A stretch of DNA of 64,000 nucleotides from NCBI RefSeq assembly GCF_002109325.1, contig NZ_CP015348.1:1646501-1710500 (forward strand). Reading direction: 5' to 3'. Origin of the DNA: Sporosarcina ureae. Lineage in GTDB: Bacteria > Bacillota > Bacilli > Bacillales_A > Planococcaceae. Of this stretch, positions 42,223 through 52,207 are shown piece by piece (the first letter of the stretch is position 1; the number at the start of each line of letters is the position of its first letter). The notes beneath the pieces are model-generated. The model was given only the letters and a program-made list of their open reading frames with translations, was not told the origin of the DNA and made no database searches. The position numbers were made by a program, and so were the translations under genes.

Positions 42223-43764
42223 TCAAAAGAATCCTTGTTTGCTTTCATCGTAGCTAACTAGCATGTTCTTTGTCTGCTGATAATGAGCTAGCATCTGTAA
42301 GTGATTTTCACGGCCGATACCCGAAGCTTTATAGCCACCGAAAGCAGAGTGTGCCGGATATGCATGATAGCAGTTCGTCCATACGCGTCCTGCCTGAATC
42401 CCGCGACCGAAGCGGTACGCTGTATTCATATCACGCGTCCACACACCTGAACCTAGTCCATACAATGTATCGTTCGCAATTTCTAGCGCCTCTTCTTTAT
42501 CTTTAAACGTCGTTACTGCAACTACAGGACCGAAAATTTCTTCTTGGAAGATTCTCATCTTATTATGTCCTTTAAATACAGTCGGCTGCACATAATAACC
42601 TTCTGCAAGATCACCTTCGAGCTTATTTTGCTCTCCACCTGTTAGACATTCTGCACCTTCTTGCTTTCCGATATCTAGGTAAGAAAGAATCTTCTCTAGT
42701 TGCTCAGTCGATGCCTGGGCACCCATCATGACCGTTGGATCTAATGGATTTCCTGTCTTGATCGCTTTAACACGCTCAAGTGCACGTTCCATGAACTTAT
42801 CGTAAATGGATTCCTGAATCAACGCACGAGATGGGCATGTACAGACCTCTCCTTGGTTTAATGCGAACATTACGAAACCTTCAACTGCTTTATCAAGGAA
42901 TGCATCATCTTCCGCCATTACATCTTCGAAGAAAATGTTCGGGGATTTTCCGCCCAATTCCAAAGTAACCGGAATCAAGTTTTGAGAAGCATACTGCATG
43001 ATCAGACGGCCTGTTGTCGTCTCCCCTGTGAATGCAATCTTATTGATACGTGGATTGGAAGCTAATGGCTTTCCTGCTTCTAGTCCGAAACCGTTGACTA
43101 CGTTCAGCACACCTGCCGGCAGTAAGTCTTCGATTAATTCAACCAATACCAAAATAGATGCAGGCGTTTGTTCAGCCGGTTTTAGCACGACACAATTTCC
43201 TGCCGCTAATGCCGGAGCAAGTTTCCATACTGCCATTAGAATAGGGAAGTTCCAAGGAATGATCTGACCTACGACTCCTAGTGGCTCATGGAAGTGATAA
43301 GCTACTGTGTCGTTATCGATTTGACTGACTCCGCCTTCTTGCGCGCGAATTGCAGAAGCAAAGTATCTGAAATGGTCAACTGCTAGCGGAAGATCGGCAT
43401 TCAATGTTTCACGAACGGCTTTTCCGTTATCCCATGTTTCAGCTACAGCAAGCATTTCTAAGTTCTCTTCAATACGATCTGCAATTTTTAGCAAAATATT
43501 TGAACGTTCAGTGACTGATGTTTTTCCCCACGCGTCTTTTGCTGCATGAGCTGCATCCAGAGCTAGTTCAATGTCTTCTTCTGTAGATCTCGCTACCTGA
43601 GTAAACACTTTACCTGTCACTGGTGTTGAATTATCGAAATACTGACCTTTGACTGGCGCCGTCCACTTGCCGCCAATGAAATTTTCATAGCGTTCTTTGA
43701 ACTGAACCTTTGAACCTTCTGTATTTGGATTTGCGTAAACTAGATTTTCTGAAGCTTGTACCAT
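42223..43764 (-). CDS. Aldehyde dehydrogenase, AcoD/ExaC-like
   Basis: 513-residue NAD-dependent aldehyde dehydrogenase. Catalytic C308 is in NQGEVCTC and general base E269 in LELGGKSP; the NAD loop FTGETTTGR is at about 245-253. Length, the extra N-terminal stretch and the DUF779 neighbour point to the acetaldehyde-type AcoD/ExaC/AldB group. Substrate remains inference. Two cre boxes upstream suggest carbon catabolite control. Confidence 0.92.
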   Translation of the reverse strand: MVQASENLVYANPNTEGSKVQFKERYENFIGGKWTAPVKGQYFDNSTPVTGKVFTQVARSTEEDIELALDAAHAAKDAWGKTSVTERSNILLKIADRIEENLEMLAVAETWDNGKAVRETLNADLPLAVDHFRYFASAIRAQEGGVSQIDNDTVAYHFHEPLGVVGQIIPWNFPILMAVWKLAPALAAGNCVVLKPAEQTPASILVLVELIEDLLPAGVLNVVNGFGLEAGKPLASNPRINKIAFTGETTTGRLIMQYASQNLIPVTLELGGKSPNIFFEDVMAEDDAFLDKAVEGFVMFALNQGEVCTCPSRALIQESIYDKFMERALERVKAIKTGNPLDPTVMMGAQASTEQLEKILSYLDIGKQEGAECLTGGEQNKLEGDLAEGYYVQPTVFKGHNKMRIFQEEIFGPVVAVTTFKDKEEALEIANDTLYGLGSGVWTRDMNTAYRFGRGIQAGRVWTNCYHAYPAHSAFGGYKASGIGRENHLQMLAHYQQTKNMLVSYDESKQGFF

Positions 43765-43832
43765 ACTGCGTCACACTCCCTATTCTCATTATTTTGCTTG
43801 TATCTAAGCGCAACTGTTATGCACGCAAAGCT

Positions 43833-43921
43833 ATTATACGAAACATAGTTTCACTTTATTCCTGATGTGTACGCTTTCATAAGCTATCTTTTATTCTAAA
43901 CTATTCGGTAAGCGCTTTCAA
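43833..43921 (-). promoter_or_regulatory. Aldehyde dehydrogenase promoter region with two CcpA (cre) boxes
   Basis: TATAAT (43833-43838) has no good -35. ATGAAAGCGTACACA (43866-43880) fits the cre consensus WTGNAANCGNWNNCW at every position. TTGAAAGCGCTTACC (43907-43921) fits with one mismatch. Both are read on the minus strand. The remaining gap up to 44055 may also hold a weak sigma-G-like site (CATTTTA near 44010) for the germination operon. Confidence 0.8.
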
Positions 43922-44055
43922 TCAAATAGTTTTATAGTTCATACAAATTGTTGTGTGTTTAATAATCGCTCTATTCTAATCCGCTTATAAAGATTATAAA
44001 ACTGTACATTTTAGGTAATGCTAAAGAAAACTACTTTAGTTAAGAAGGGATTCCT

Positions 44056-45150
44056 ATGAATCAAAAAGGCTCTATCAGCGTTTTGCATGTGGTGTTTTTA
44101 TCCATGACGGTTATTGGACTAAAAAATCATGTGACCATCATTCCTTCATTGTTGGAGGATGCACGTAGAGATGGATGGATATCAGTCATAATTGCGTTTC
44201 TTGCTATCTTTCCCTTTGTCTTTCTTTTTATCTATATCCATAAAAAGTCCGAACGAAAACATTTGGCGAAGTGGCTCACTGATAATGTTGGCAAGGTGCC
44301 ATCAGCCGTCATCCGATACATGGTAGCGATATTTCTGCTGATTTTGTCTACTTTTACAATGGTCGAGATGTTGGAGTGGATTGCCGCCACTTTTTTACCG
44401 AAAACTCCCCTGTTTTTATTATTGCTGACATTTAGCGTCTTATGCGTTCTGCTTGCGATGGCTAATTTACAATCCATCGTCACCGTCAATGCAATTGTGT
44501 TATTTGGTGTAGTCGTTCTGGGATTTTTCGTAGCGTTTACCAACTTGCAAGTGAAAGATTACAACATGTTAAAACCTTTTTTAGAACACGGCGTACAACC
44601 TGTCCTCAAATCCGCCGTCTATCCTGCTTCGGGATTTATAGAACTTTCGTTACTTCTCTTCATTCAGCATCGCGTGAAAAATCCGTTTCGCTGGTACCAT
44701 TTTGCGGTCATGATGCTCATCTTGCTCGGGCTGACGATAGGCCCCCTCGTTGGCGCTATTACAGAGTTCGGACCGGAAGAAGCTACGAAGCAACTTTATC
44801 CTGCTTATGAGGAATGGGGACTTGTCTCGATTGGTCGTTTTTTTGAACACTTAGACTTCCTTTCCATTTATCAATGGCTAACAGGCGCTTTTATTCGTAT
44901 CGGTTTGCTACTCTTCATTGCAATTGATCTGTTAGGAATGACCAATGATAAGAAGAGGATTTCACAGATCATCTTACCGGCCCTCTTCTTTATGAGCGTG
45001 TCTTTACTTTTAGTGAGTGACCATGTATTTCTTAAAATCAAAGGTGATTATGTTTTAACCGGCACATTTGTATTCTTGTTTCTTCTAACACTCTTTCTCG
45101 TCTTCGCTGCAAAACGCTCAGGAAGGAAATCAAGAAAACAGCCGAACTAA
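44056..45150 (+). CDS. Spore germination receptor B subunit (GerAB family)
   Basis: 364-residue amino-acid permease-like protein with about ten membrane spans. In the family this subunit binds the germinant in the spore inner membrane. It is encoded first, followed by the A and C subunits with gaps of 24 and -4 bases. The N-terminus (ISVLHVVFLSMTVIGLKNHVTIIPSLLEDARRDGW) is typical for GerAB. Germinant specificity cannot be read. Confidence 0.9.
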   Translation: MNQKGSISVLHVVFLSMTVIGLKNHVTIIPSLLEDARRDGWISVIIAFLAIFPFVFLFIYIHKKSERKHLAKWLTDNVGKVPSAVIRYMVAIFLLILSTFTMVEMLEWIAATFLPKTPLFLLLLTFSVLCVLLAMANLQSIVTVNAIVLFGVVVLGFFVAFTNLQVKDYNMLKPFLEHGVQPVLKSAVYPASGFIELSLLLFIQHRVKNPFRWYHFAVMMLILLGLTIGPLVGAITEFGPEEATKQLYPAYEEWGLVSIGRFFEHLDFLSIYQWLTGAFIRIGLLLFIAIDLLGMTNDKKRISQIILPALFFMSVSLLLVSDHVFLKIKGDYVLTGTFVFLFLLTLFLVFAAKRSGRKSRKQPN

Positions 45151-45174
45151 TCTATTAGGAAATGGTGATATAGT

Positions 45175-46629
45175 ATGAGAACTCCTGATATGAGCATTGA
45201 TCTGGATTCACTACAGCAACTTTTTCTACGTTCTAGTGATATACAGTTCCAGCCCTATACTTTTCAATCACATACAGTCTATTTCATCACATGCGATTCA
45301 ATGTTCGACGCACAATTATTGAATGAAGTCGTGATTCCAAATGTACGCAAATTATATGATGACAATAAAGAAAGCATAAGTGAGCAAGTTCTTTGCTCTT
45401 CTTTATATATACCAAAACTTCAGATTCCAAAAACAGAAAAAGAACTAATTACGCTAATGTATACGGGGCATGTGCTCGTGTATTTTGAAGAGCTCCAATT
45501 AGTTGTGGCTGGTAATATTGAAAGTAAACCAAATCGGTCACCTGAAGAAACCCGTTTAGAAGTTCCGGTTAAAGGACCTCGTGATAACTTTATTGAAGAT
45601 ATCTCAGTTAATATTGCACTCATTAGAAAACGCCTTCCAACCAATTCTTTATGCGTGGAAAAGTTCGAATTAGGCGCTCGGTCAAAAACTTCTGTAGCAC
45701 TTATGTACTTCGATGATATTGCCAGTGAAGATACATTAAACCAATTGCGTACACAGCTAGGCAAAGTGAATACGGATATTGTGTTCAGTGGTGATGCATT
45801 GATGGAGTTAGTGAACAAAAAAGCCTTGCTCTTTCCCCGATCTGACTATACGGGACGTCCTGACAATGCAATCCAGTCATTGGCGAGAGGTCGCTTCGTT
45901 ATTCTAGTGGACGGCGTAACCTACGCCGTCATCACTCCGATCAGCTTGTTTTTATTAATGAAAACTTCCGAGGATTTTGAGTTTCCAAGTCTCCAAAGTT
46001 CGATCCAACGATTGCTTCGTCTCGGCAGTTTATTAATTGGTTTACTGTTACCCGCTTTTTGGCTTGCACTCACCTCCTTTCATCAAGATCAGTTACCTAT
46101 TCAATTATTGGCAACCATCGTACAGGCAAACATAGGTCTACCTTTTCCTTCTATATTTGAAATGTTATTGATGCTCGGCTTATTTGAGTTATTTCGAGAA
46201 GCGGGTCTACGTCTGCCAACCGTAATCGGAAGTACGATTGGAGTTGTAGGTGGATTGATTATTGGAGATGCGGCAATACGCGCAGGTTTAACAAGTCCCG
46301 CTATGATTGTCGTGATCGCCACTTCTACAATTGCGGTCTATACTTTAGTTAATCAATCACTCGTTACAGCTGTCAGTGCGTTACGCGTATTTTTTATTTT
46401 ACTTACCGGACTGATGGGTTTATTTGGTTTTTATGTGTCTTTATTTGCTACCCTTTTATATTTATCAACTATCCATACATTCGGGGTCCCTTATTTAAGT
46501 ATTTCAACAGACATCAAGTGGAAAAATATTAAAAAGACATTGTTCCGCCTACCTACTGAGCAATATAATGAGCGACCTGATGTATTGCATCCAAAGGATA
46601 AAACTCGCCAGAAAGGAACGGGAGAATGA
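45175..46629 (+). CDS. Spore germination receptor A subunit (GerAA family)
   Basis: 484 residues. A soluble N-terminal domain (about 1-235) is followed by the conserved segment GRFVILVDGVTYAVITPISLF. A membrane domain of about five spans contains LPFPSIFEMLLMLGLFELFREAGLRLP. A short hydrophilic C-tail follows. Typical of GerAA/GerKA subunits. Confidence 0.92.
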   Translation: MRTPDMSIDLDSLQQLFLRSSDIQFQPYTFQSHTVYFITCDSMFDAQLLNEVVIPNVRKLYDDNKESISEQVLCSSLYIPKLQIPKTEKELITLMYTGHVLVYFEELQLVVAGNIESKPNRSPEETRLEVPVKGPRDNFIEDISVNIALIRKRLPTNSLCVEKFELGARSKTSVALMYFDDIASEDTLNQLRTQLGKVNTDIVFSGDALMELVNKKALLFPRSDYTGRPDNAIQSLARGRFVILVDGVTYAVITPISLFLLMKTSEDFEFPSLQSSIQRLLRLGSLLIGLLLPAFWLALTSFHQDQLPIQLLATIVQANIGLPFPSIFEMLLMLGLFELFREAGLRLPTVIGSTIGVVGGLIIGDAAIRAGLTSPAMIVVIATSTIAVYTLVNQSLVTAVSALRVFFILLTGLMGLFGFYVSLFATLLYLSTIHTFGVPYLSISTDIKWKNIKKTLFRLPTEQYNERPDVLHPKDKTRQKGTGE

Positions 46630-47768
46630 AAAAAACTGCGTTGTTCGCAACACTTTGTCTGACGTTATTACTGGCGGGTTGCTGGGATATGAGAGAACCC
46701 GAGCGAATGTTGTATGTCAACGGCTTGGGTGTTGATTATGTAGACAATCAATTTCACATATATATACAGATCATCGACTTTGCCAATACACCAAAATCTG
46801 AACAACCCGTGAGTGACATCCCTCAGGCCGAAGTAGGATTTGCAAAGGCCGATACATTTGATGATGCCCTTGCCCAGCTGTACCACTCCGTTGACCAGCA
46901 GGTATTTTGGGGACATGCTTCTTACATTGTTGTATCGGAAAAGGTGTTGGAGCATGGAAAATTAAATGCAGTCATTGACAGAATTACACGGTATCTAGAG
47001 ACGCGCTATCAAATTTGGTTATATGCCACAAAAGATCCGGTGCAGGACGTGTTGCTGGTCCGCCCTGTTATTAACAAAGCACTTACCTTATCAAAACTGG
47101 GTGATCCAGACAATTCCTACGAACAAGAATCGTTTGTCTATCCTACGAATATACGCGAGCTGATTATCGGTTTGGACGAGCCGGGACACGAAGCGGCAAT
47201 CCCTCTTATCAACGTAAAGGATAATTGGGAGTCTTCAAAAGAGTCCGTTGCAGCACCTGTTTTATCAGGCATAGCGTCCATTTCACGCCACCATTTCAAA
47301 GGATTTATTACGGGTTCTAGCGCAAGAGGATTGCAGTGGATGACGAAGAAAACTAAACGTGGTCGAATTTCTTTCAAGACAGAGAGCGATGATCATGTAT
47401 CCATAATAGTCGATAAAGTAAAACCGACCATTACACCTATCAATAAAAACGGCGTGAAATTTAATGTGGAAGTAGATATCGAAGCATCATTAAGTACAAA
47501 GGAAGGTTCTATTTCGATAAAAGAAATCAAAAAAAGATTGGAGGAAGAGATATCTAAACAAATTTTAGAGACATACAAAGAGGCTATGGAAAAAAACATT
47601 GATATCTATCGATTTTCCGAACATTTATACAGAAAAGACTTGAAGACGTGGAAGAAATATGAGCAAGACGGAGGAATTGAACTAACAGAGGAATCGATCA
47701 GTAAGTTGAACGTACGGGTCACCAAGCTTAATTCAGACCGAAAGAGTTTTCAAGAAACGATCAAATAG
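46626..47768 (+). CDS. Spore germination receptor C subunit, lipoprotein (GerAC family)
   Basis: 380 residues. A lipoprotein signal peptide has lipobox LLAGC with C19, followed by WDMREPERMLYVNGLGVD, the common start of mature GerAC proteins. It overlaps the A-subunit gene by four bases (ATGA). It needs Lgt lipidation to function in this family. A terminator follows. Confidence 0.92.
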   Translation: MKKTALFATLCLTLLLAGCWDMREPERMLYVNGLGVDYVDNQFHIYIQIIDFANTPKSEQPVSDIPQAEVGFAKADTFDDALAQLYHSVDQQVFWGHASYIVVSEKVLEHGKLNAVIDRITRYLETRYQIWLYATKDPVQDVLLVRPVINKALTLSKLGDPDNSYEQESFVYPTNIRELIIGLDEPGHEAAIPLINVKDNWESSKESVAAPVLSGIASISRHHFKGFITGSSARGLQWMTKKTKRGRISFKTESDDHVSIIVDKVKPTITPINKNGVKFNVEVDIEASLSTKEGSISIKEIKKRLEEEISKQILETYKEAMEKNIDIYRFSEHLYRKDLKTWKKYEQDGGIELTEESISKLNVRVTKLNSDRKSFQETIK

Positions 47769-47781
47769 AACTAATCAATTA

Positions 47782-47816
47782 AACCGCCACAATCCACTAT
47801 GGACTGCGGCGGTTTA
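47782..47816. terminator. Bidirectional terminator after the ger operon
   Basis: AAACCGCC (47782-47789) with GGCGGTTT (47809-47816) and an inner TCCA/TGGA pairing; A/T-rich on both sides. Confidence 0.85.
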
Positions 47817-47819
47817 TTG

Positions 47820-49016
47820 TTAATTACATGTCATGTAACGCCAATAATTATCTCCCAGCACACCTGTCAAATACGCTAAGCCTTCACTTTCAGTACGGTG
47901 CAACGAGCGCCAGTCCTCGTCATCAAGCGCTAAATATACTTCATGATGTGGCGCATCGTTATGATAGCCAACTAGGTCTAGGTTTCCTTGCTGGTCTAAA
48001 TGCGCTTTCACTTCATAATGAATAGGTGGTGAAGCGGTTAGTGGATTACCTACGTCATGGTTGATTGCAAAAAGAACTTCAGTCGATTTCCCTTCTAATC
48101 GCTCAATTTCTATACCGTCTACAGACGCATGGTCATGGCGCTTATATCGTTTCATATAATTCATGCCAATTGAAGGTCCAGTGGCTTTCGTAAATTGCAG
48201 TGTGCTATCGCCTCCGATAAACTCTCCTTCTATGTCCACACGGGTACGGAAGCTTTTTCCTTCTGGGTTGAAATCTCGATCATCACCTGTGAAATATGGA
48301 ATTGGTGAAAAGAGATTCGGGTTTTTTATGATATCTTCTTTTAAAAACGTTGCATAGCGGAACTTCCATTGCTTCACTTCATTTACTTTTTTTCTGTCAG
48401 CAATCGGTGTAAGCAATTGATCCCGTTGCTTTACACGTACAGAAAAAGTATAGACTTCTTCTGTTGGTTTATTATTCGGATTCGGAGGCATAATCACTTC
48501 ATACACTTTGGATGCGATCGATTTACTGACATTCATTTTCTGATTGCTGTCAATCAACGGACACGTTGCCGAGACGCTATATACTACTGCTTCCGAAGGA
48601 CTTATCTCACGATCAATAAAACGATTATCCGTAATTGTTTCGAGATATTGACCGTTGCGGTAAATATCGAACTTCTCCACATCTTTGATCCACTCCCATG
48701 ACAGAGCAATTTGTGATGAAGCGGCAATCGTTGTGATGACTAATCGTTGCAAAGGATGTTCATCTTCCTGTACTTCAGTCAGGGCAGATGTCTGGATAAC
48801 AATTACATCTTGAACCCGTCCTTCCGCTACTCGTTCCACCGTGTATTGGAAAGGATGTGACGGATCCAACTCCCCATCCGAAAACTTCGGAGCTGTTCCT
48901 TCATATACTTGTCGGTCATTTTTATAGACACGGTAATAACCACCTATGTCACTCCACGTAAACGATATATTATCCAATGAATGGTCCATTTGTTGAATTT
49001 CGAATAATTTCTCCAT
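47820..49016 (-). CDS. Unknown protein with two FN3-like segments (possibly DUF3238)
   Basis: 398 residues, no signal peptide and no membrane span. Two repeats resemble fibronectin type III strands: about 15-75 (FTWSDIGGYYRVYKNDRQVYEG) and 95-160 (LSWEWIKDVEKFDIYRNGQYLE). A beta-rich C-terminal domain follows (KFRYATFLKEDIIKNPNL, YFTGDDRDFNPEGKSFRTRV). The latter resembles my memory of DUF3238, unverified. It lies alone between the ger operon and the thi operon. No function is claimed. Confidence 0.75.
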   Translation of the reverse strand: MEKLFEIQQMDHSLDNISFTWSDIGGYYRVYKNDRQVYEGTAPKFSDGELDPSHPFQYTVERVAEGRVQDVIVIQTSALTEVQEDEHPLQRLVITTIAASSQIALSWEWIKDVEKFDIYRNGQYLETITDNRFIDREISPSEAVVYSVSATCPLIDSNQKMNVSKSIASKVYEVIMPPNPNNKPTEEVYTFSVRVKQRDQLLTPIADRKKVNEVKQWKFRYATFLKEDIIKNPNLFSPIPYFTGDDRDFNPEGKSFRTRVDIEGEFIGGDSTLQFTKATGPSIGMNYMKRYKRHDHASVDGIEIERLEGKSTEVLFAINHDVGNPLTASPPIHYEVKAHLDQQGNLDLVGYHNDAPHHEVYLALDDEDWRSLHRTESEGLAYLTGVLGDNYWRYMTCN

Positions 49017-49186
49017 TTGCGATCTACTCCTTTATATCCATTTCATCTGAAAAAGATAAGACTTCTTCAGATAATTATGTAACGTTTAGCATACGGTTAT
49101 ACTTGACCACCTAAGCGCAAACACTCATTTTCATACTTGTCAATCTGTTTATTGCAGGATCATTTTATCCTAACCCATCTATATGA

Positions 49187-49341
49187 TATAATTAGCTTGT
49201 CTGATACATAGTCACCACTAGGGGTGCCAACATTTGGCTGAGATGCAATTATGCAAACCCTTTGAACCTGATCTAGGACAACCTAGCGGAGGGAAGTGGG
49301 TAGTTTTTATACCCAACCGCCCATCCTAGTATGGGCTTTTT
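49187..49341 (+). ncRNA. TPP riboswitch (thi box) with promoter and terminator
   Basis: Extended -10 TGATATAAT (TATAAT 49187-49192). The aptamer 49213-49300 contains ACTAGGGGTGCC, GGCTGAGATG, ACCCTTTGAACCTGATCTAGG and the closing CCTAG. A terminator, GCCCAT (49319-49324) with ATGGGC (49331-49336) and T5, follows. The rest of the gap 49017-49186 shows nothing I can name. Confidence 0.96.
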
Positions 49342-49373
49342 GTATATATACCTTTATAAGGGGGAAAAGAAAC

Positions 49374-50144
49374 ATGCAGCTTATTCAACAACTGCGACAA
49401 GAGCAACCACTTGTCCACTGCATCACGAATTTTGTGGTAGCCAACTTCCAAGCTAACGGGTTACTTGCAATAGGCGCATCTCCTGTAATGGCCGATGCAG
49501 TGGAAGAGGCGGAAGATATCGCAAGAATCGCCGCTTGTAGCATTCTAAATATTGGAACGTTAAAACAACAAACGGTAGACGCAATGATTTTATCGGGGAA
49601 AAGTGCACGTGCAGCCGGAAAGCCTGTTGTCTTGGATCCAGTTGGGGCAGGTGCAACGCCTTTTCGTAAAGCAAGTGTTCTCAAAGTTTTAGACGAAGTA
49701 GACGTCACATTAGTTCGTTGTAATGCTGGGGAGTTGGCGGCAATTGCAGATATTCCATGGAATGCTAAAGGAGTAGATGCGGGCGAAGGACAAGCAGACA
49801 TTGAAGACGTTGCAAAACAGACAGCACGCAAGCATAACTGTCTAGTAGCAGTTTCAGGCGAAGTGGATATTGTTACTGATGGATACACGACAGTATCTAT
49901 TACAGGTGGACATCCAATGATGACGACGATTACTGGAACTGGTTGTTTACTTAGTTCAGTCGTCGGTGCTTTTCTAGCGGTTGGAATAGAGAGCCCTATG
50001 GAAGCAGCAGCAGATGCACTTTCATTTTATAAGCGTGCTGGAGAACAAACGGCGCAGATTTCCAAAGGTCCTGGTGACTTTGCGATGAACTTCTTAAATA
50101 TCTTACATTCTTTAGATCGCGAAACAAAAACATACTTTGTGTAA
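49374..50144 (+). CDS. thiM: Hydroxyethylthiazole kinase
   Basis: 256 residues from ATG 49374 (MQLIQQLRQEQPLVHCITNF), with AAGGGGG upstream; upstream frame extension lies in the riboswitch and is rejected. Substrate-binding HCITNFVVANFQANGLLAIGASPVMA, and the catalytic TGTGCLLSSVVGAFLA (C in GTGC) are present. Phosphorylates salvaged thiazole; first gene of thiMDEW. Confidence 0.96.
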   Translation: MQLIQQLRQEQPLVHCITNFVVANFQANGLLAIGASPVMADAVEEAEDIARIAACSILNIGTLKQQTVDAMILSGKSARAAGKPVVLDPVGAGATPFRKASVLKVLDEVDVTLVRCNAGELAAIADIPWNAKGVDAGEGQADIEDVAKQTARKHNCLVAVSGEVDIVTDGYTTVSITGGHPMMTTITGTGCLLSSVVGAFLAVGIESPMEAAADALSFYKRAGEQTAQISKGPGDFAMNFLNILHSLDRETKTYFV

Positions 50145-50162
50145 AAGATAGGAGGTTTTTTA

Positions 50163-50978
50163 ATGACAATTCAAGTAGCTATGACTATTGCAGGATCAGA
50201 CAGTGGTGGTGGTGCAGGAATCCAGGCTGATTTGAAGACTTTTCAAGAGCTCGGTGTATTTGGCACTTCCGCTATTACGGCAGTAACCGCACAAAATACA
50301 TTAGGTGTACAAGATGTGTATCCGGTACAAGCTGACGGTGTAATCGCACAAATGAAAGCCGTACTCGACGACTTTGACGTGAAAGCCTGTAAGACTGGTA
50401 TGCTATTTTCAGCCGAAATCATTACAGCAGTCGCCTCTTTATTAAAAGAATATCCACCTATTCCATTAGTGATCGATCCTGTGATGATTGCTAAAGGTGG
50501 ACATTCTTTATTACAACAACAAGCAATTGAGGCGCTGAAGGAACAGTTAATACCACTTGCAACTGTGATAACGCCAAACATTCCGGAAGCAGAAGTACTG
50601 ACAGACATGAAGATCTGTACTGATGAAGAGATTCAACTAGCAGCAGAAAAACTTATCCAGCTCGGTGCAAATGCTGTGGTCATAAAAGGTGGACATCGCA
50701 GTGACGTGCTCGATGCGAAAGACTATTATGCTGATGCGGACGGACAATCATTCACAGTCACTACCCCTTGGATCCAAACGAAAGACACACATGGAACGGG
50801 TTGCACGTTTGCAGCTGCTTTGACGGCTTTTCTTGCAAGAGGTTATTCTCTACCCGATTCAGTAGCCGAGGCAAAGCAATTCATTCAAGCAGCAATTGAA
50901 AATGGCTTACAACTTGGCTCAGGTCATGGTCCTACAAATCATTGGGCTTATGGACAGTTAAAAAGGGAGATGCTCTGA
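50163..50978 (+). CDS. thiD: Hydroxymethylpyrimidine (phosphate) kinase
   Basis: 271-residue ribokinase-family enzyme: AGSDSGGGAGIQADLKTF at about 9-26, and the anion hole/catalytic THGTGCTFAAALTAFLARG. Supplies HMP-PP for ThiE. It has an AGGAGG site 7 bases before ATG and is coupled to thiE by a TGATG overlap. Confidence 0.96.
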   Translation: MTIQVAMTIAGSDSGGGAGIQADLKTFQELGVFGTSAITAVTAQNTLGVQDVYPVQADGVIAQMKAVLDDFDVKACKTGMLFSAEIITAVASLLKEYPPIPLVIDPVMIAKGGHSLLQQQAIEALKEQLIPLATVITPNIPEAEVLTDMKICTDEEIQLAAEKLIQLGANAVVIKGGHRSDVLDAKDYYADADGQSFTVTTPWIQTKDTHGTGCTFAAALTAFLARGYSLPDSVAEAKQFIQAAIENGLQLGSGHGPTNHWAYGQLKREML

Positions 50979-51637
50979 TGCGACAAGTAGAAGTGAGGAA
51001 AGCATTGGGCTTATACTTTGTCATGGGTACACCAAACGTAAAAAACCATGAACCCTTAGCTGTATTGGAAGCAGCACTTCGTGGCGGTGTTACGTGTTTC
51101 CAGTTGCGCGAAAAAGGTAACGGCGCATTAACGGGCGATGCTTTACTTGGATTCGCAAGAAAGTGTCAGGCATTATGCAGATTATATCGTGTACCGTTTA
51201 TAGTTAATGACGATGTAGATTTGGCATTAGCACTTAACGCGGATGGTGTACACGTTGGACAAGACGATGAACAGGCAGACAGTGTTCGAAAACGTATAGG
51301 ACCTGATAAATGGCTTGGCGTCTCGACGCATAACGCAACTGAGGTTCAACTCGCACAGTCGATCGGTGCCGATTACATAGGCCTTGGCCCCATTTATCCA
51401 ACCGCAACTAAACTGGATGCTTCAGACGTTGTCGGAACAAACTTAGTGGAAAAAATTCATACAGCATTTCCCGACATGCCAATGGTAGCAATTGGTGGGA
51501 TTACACTAGATACTACGGAGTCTATTATACAAGCAGGTGCAGATGGCGTGGCGGTAGTATCTGCCATTGCCTCCGCTACCGACCCACAAAAAGCTGCAAA
51601 ATCTATTTCAAAAACGATCCATTCTACTCTAAAGTAA
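50978..51637 (+). CDS. thiE: Thiamine phosphate synthase
   Basis: 219 residues from ATG 50978 (MRQVEVRKALGLYFVMGTPN), overlapping the thiD stop by one base. The TIM-barrel enzyme joins HMP-PP and thiazole phosphate. Family segments FQLREKG, VNDDVDLALALNADGVHVGQDD, LGLGPIYPTATK and AIGGIT are present. Confidence 0.96.
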   Translation: MRQVEVRKALGLYFVMGTPNVKNHEPLAVLEAALRGGVTCFQLREKGNGALTGDALLGFARKCQALCRLYRVPFIVNDDVDLALALNADGVHVGQDDEQADSVRKRIGPDKWLGVSTHNATEVQLAQSIGADYIGLGPIYPTATKLDASDVVGTNLVEKIHTAFPDMPMVAIGGITLDTTESIIQAGADGVAVVSAIASATDPQKAAKSISKTIHSTLK

Positions 51638-51648
51638 ACGAGGTTGCT

Positions 51649-52137
51649 ATGAATACACGTAAAATGATTTTCATGACGATGTTCGTCGCAATTGCAGTCG
51701 CAGGCTCTGCATTCGTTTCATTTCCGGCTGGCATTGCTAGGGCCTATCCTATTCAACATGCGGTAAATGTGATTGTCGCTATTGTGATGGGGCCAGCAGC
51801 AGCTGTTACCGTTGCTTTCGTGACAGGATTGGTCCGTATATTGACAGGAACTGGTTCATTGCTCGCATTTCCAGGCGGTATGATTGGCGCCTTTTTGGCG
51901 GGTGTTCTGTACAAGCGATTTAATAAGAATTGGAGTGCAGGCGTTGGAGAAATTATCGGTACTGGTTTGATTGCGCCTTTATTTGCTGTCCCGTACGCAA
52001 AGATTCTAATGGGCACTACGGTGACTGCATTTTTCTTCTTGCCACCGTTTCTCGTATCAACAGTTAGCGGCACTATTATTGGTCTGCTACTAGCTCCTAG
52101 ACTTTTAAAGTTAAATTTATTTAAAGATTTAAAGTGA
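51649..52137 (+). CDS. thiW: Thiazole-type ECF transporter S component ThiW
   Basis: 162-residue membrane protein with about five spans. It has FPAGIARAYPIQHAVNVIVAIVMGP and LLAFPGGMIGAFLAG motifs typical of ThiW. It is encoded last in the thi operon, so it most likely imports the thiazole precursor for ThiM using the shared ECF energy module (not in window). Confidence 0.9.
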   Translation: MNTRKMIFMTMFVAIAVAGSAFVSFPAGIARAYPIQHAVNVIVAIVMGPAAAVTVAFVTGLVRILTGTGSLLAFPGGMIGAFLAGVLYKRFNKNWSAGVGEIIGTGLIAPLFAVPYAKILMGTTVTAFFFLPPFLVSTVSGTIIGLLLAPRLLKLNLFKDLK

Positions 52138-52146
52138 ATTACGACA

Positions 52147-52181
52147 AAAGATCCGCAGAGAAGAATCTCTGCGGATCTTTT
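52147..52181. terminator. Bidirectional terminator between thiW and dsdA
   Basis: AAAAGATCCGCAGAGA (52147-52162) and TCTCTGCGGATCTTTT (52166-52181) are perfect complements, with a 3-base loop. Confidence 0.95.
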
Positions 52182-52207
52182 GTCGATTTCCCGGGAAATA
52201 CCGTGTA

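Noticed and set aside
49385..49888. 167-codon antisense open frame in thiM
   Set aside because: Shadow of a clear hydroxyethylthiazole kinase gene.
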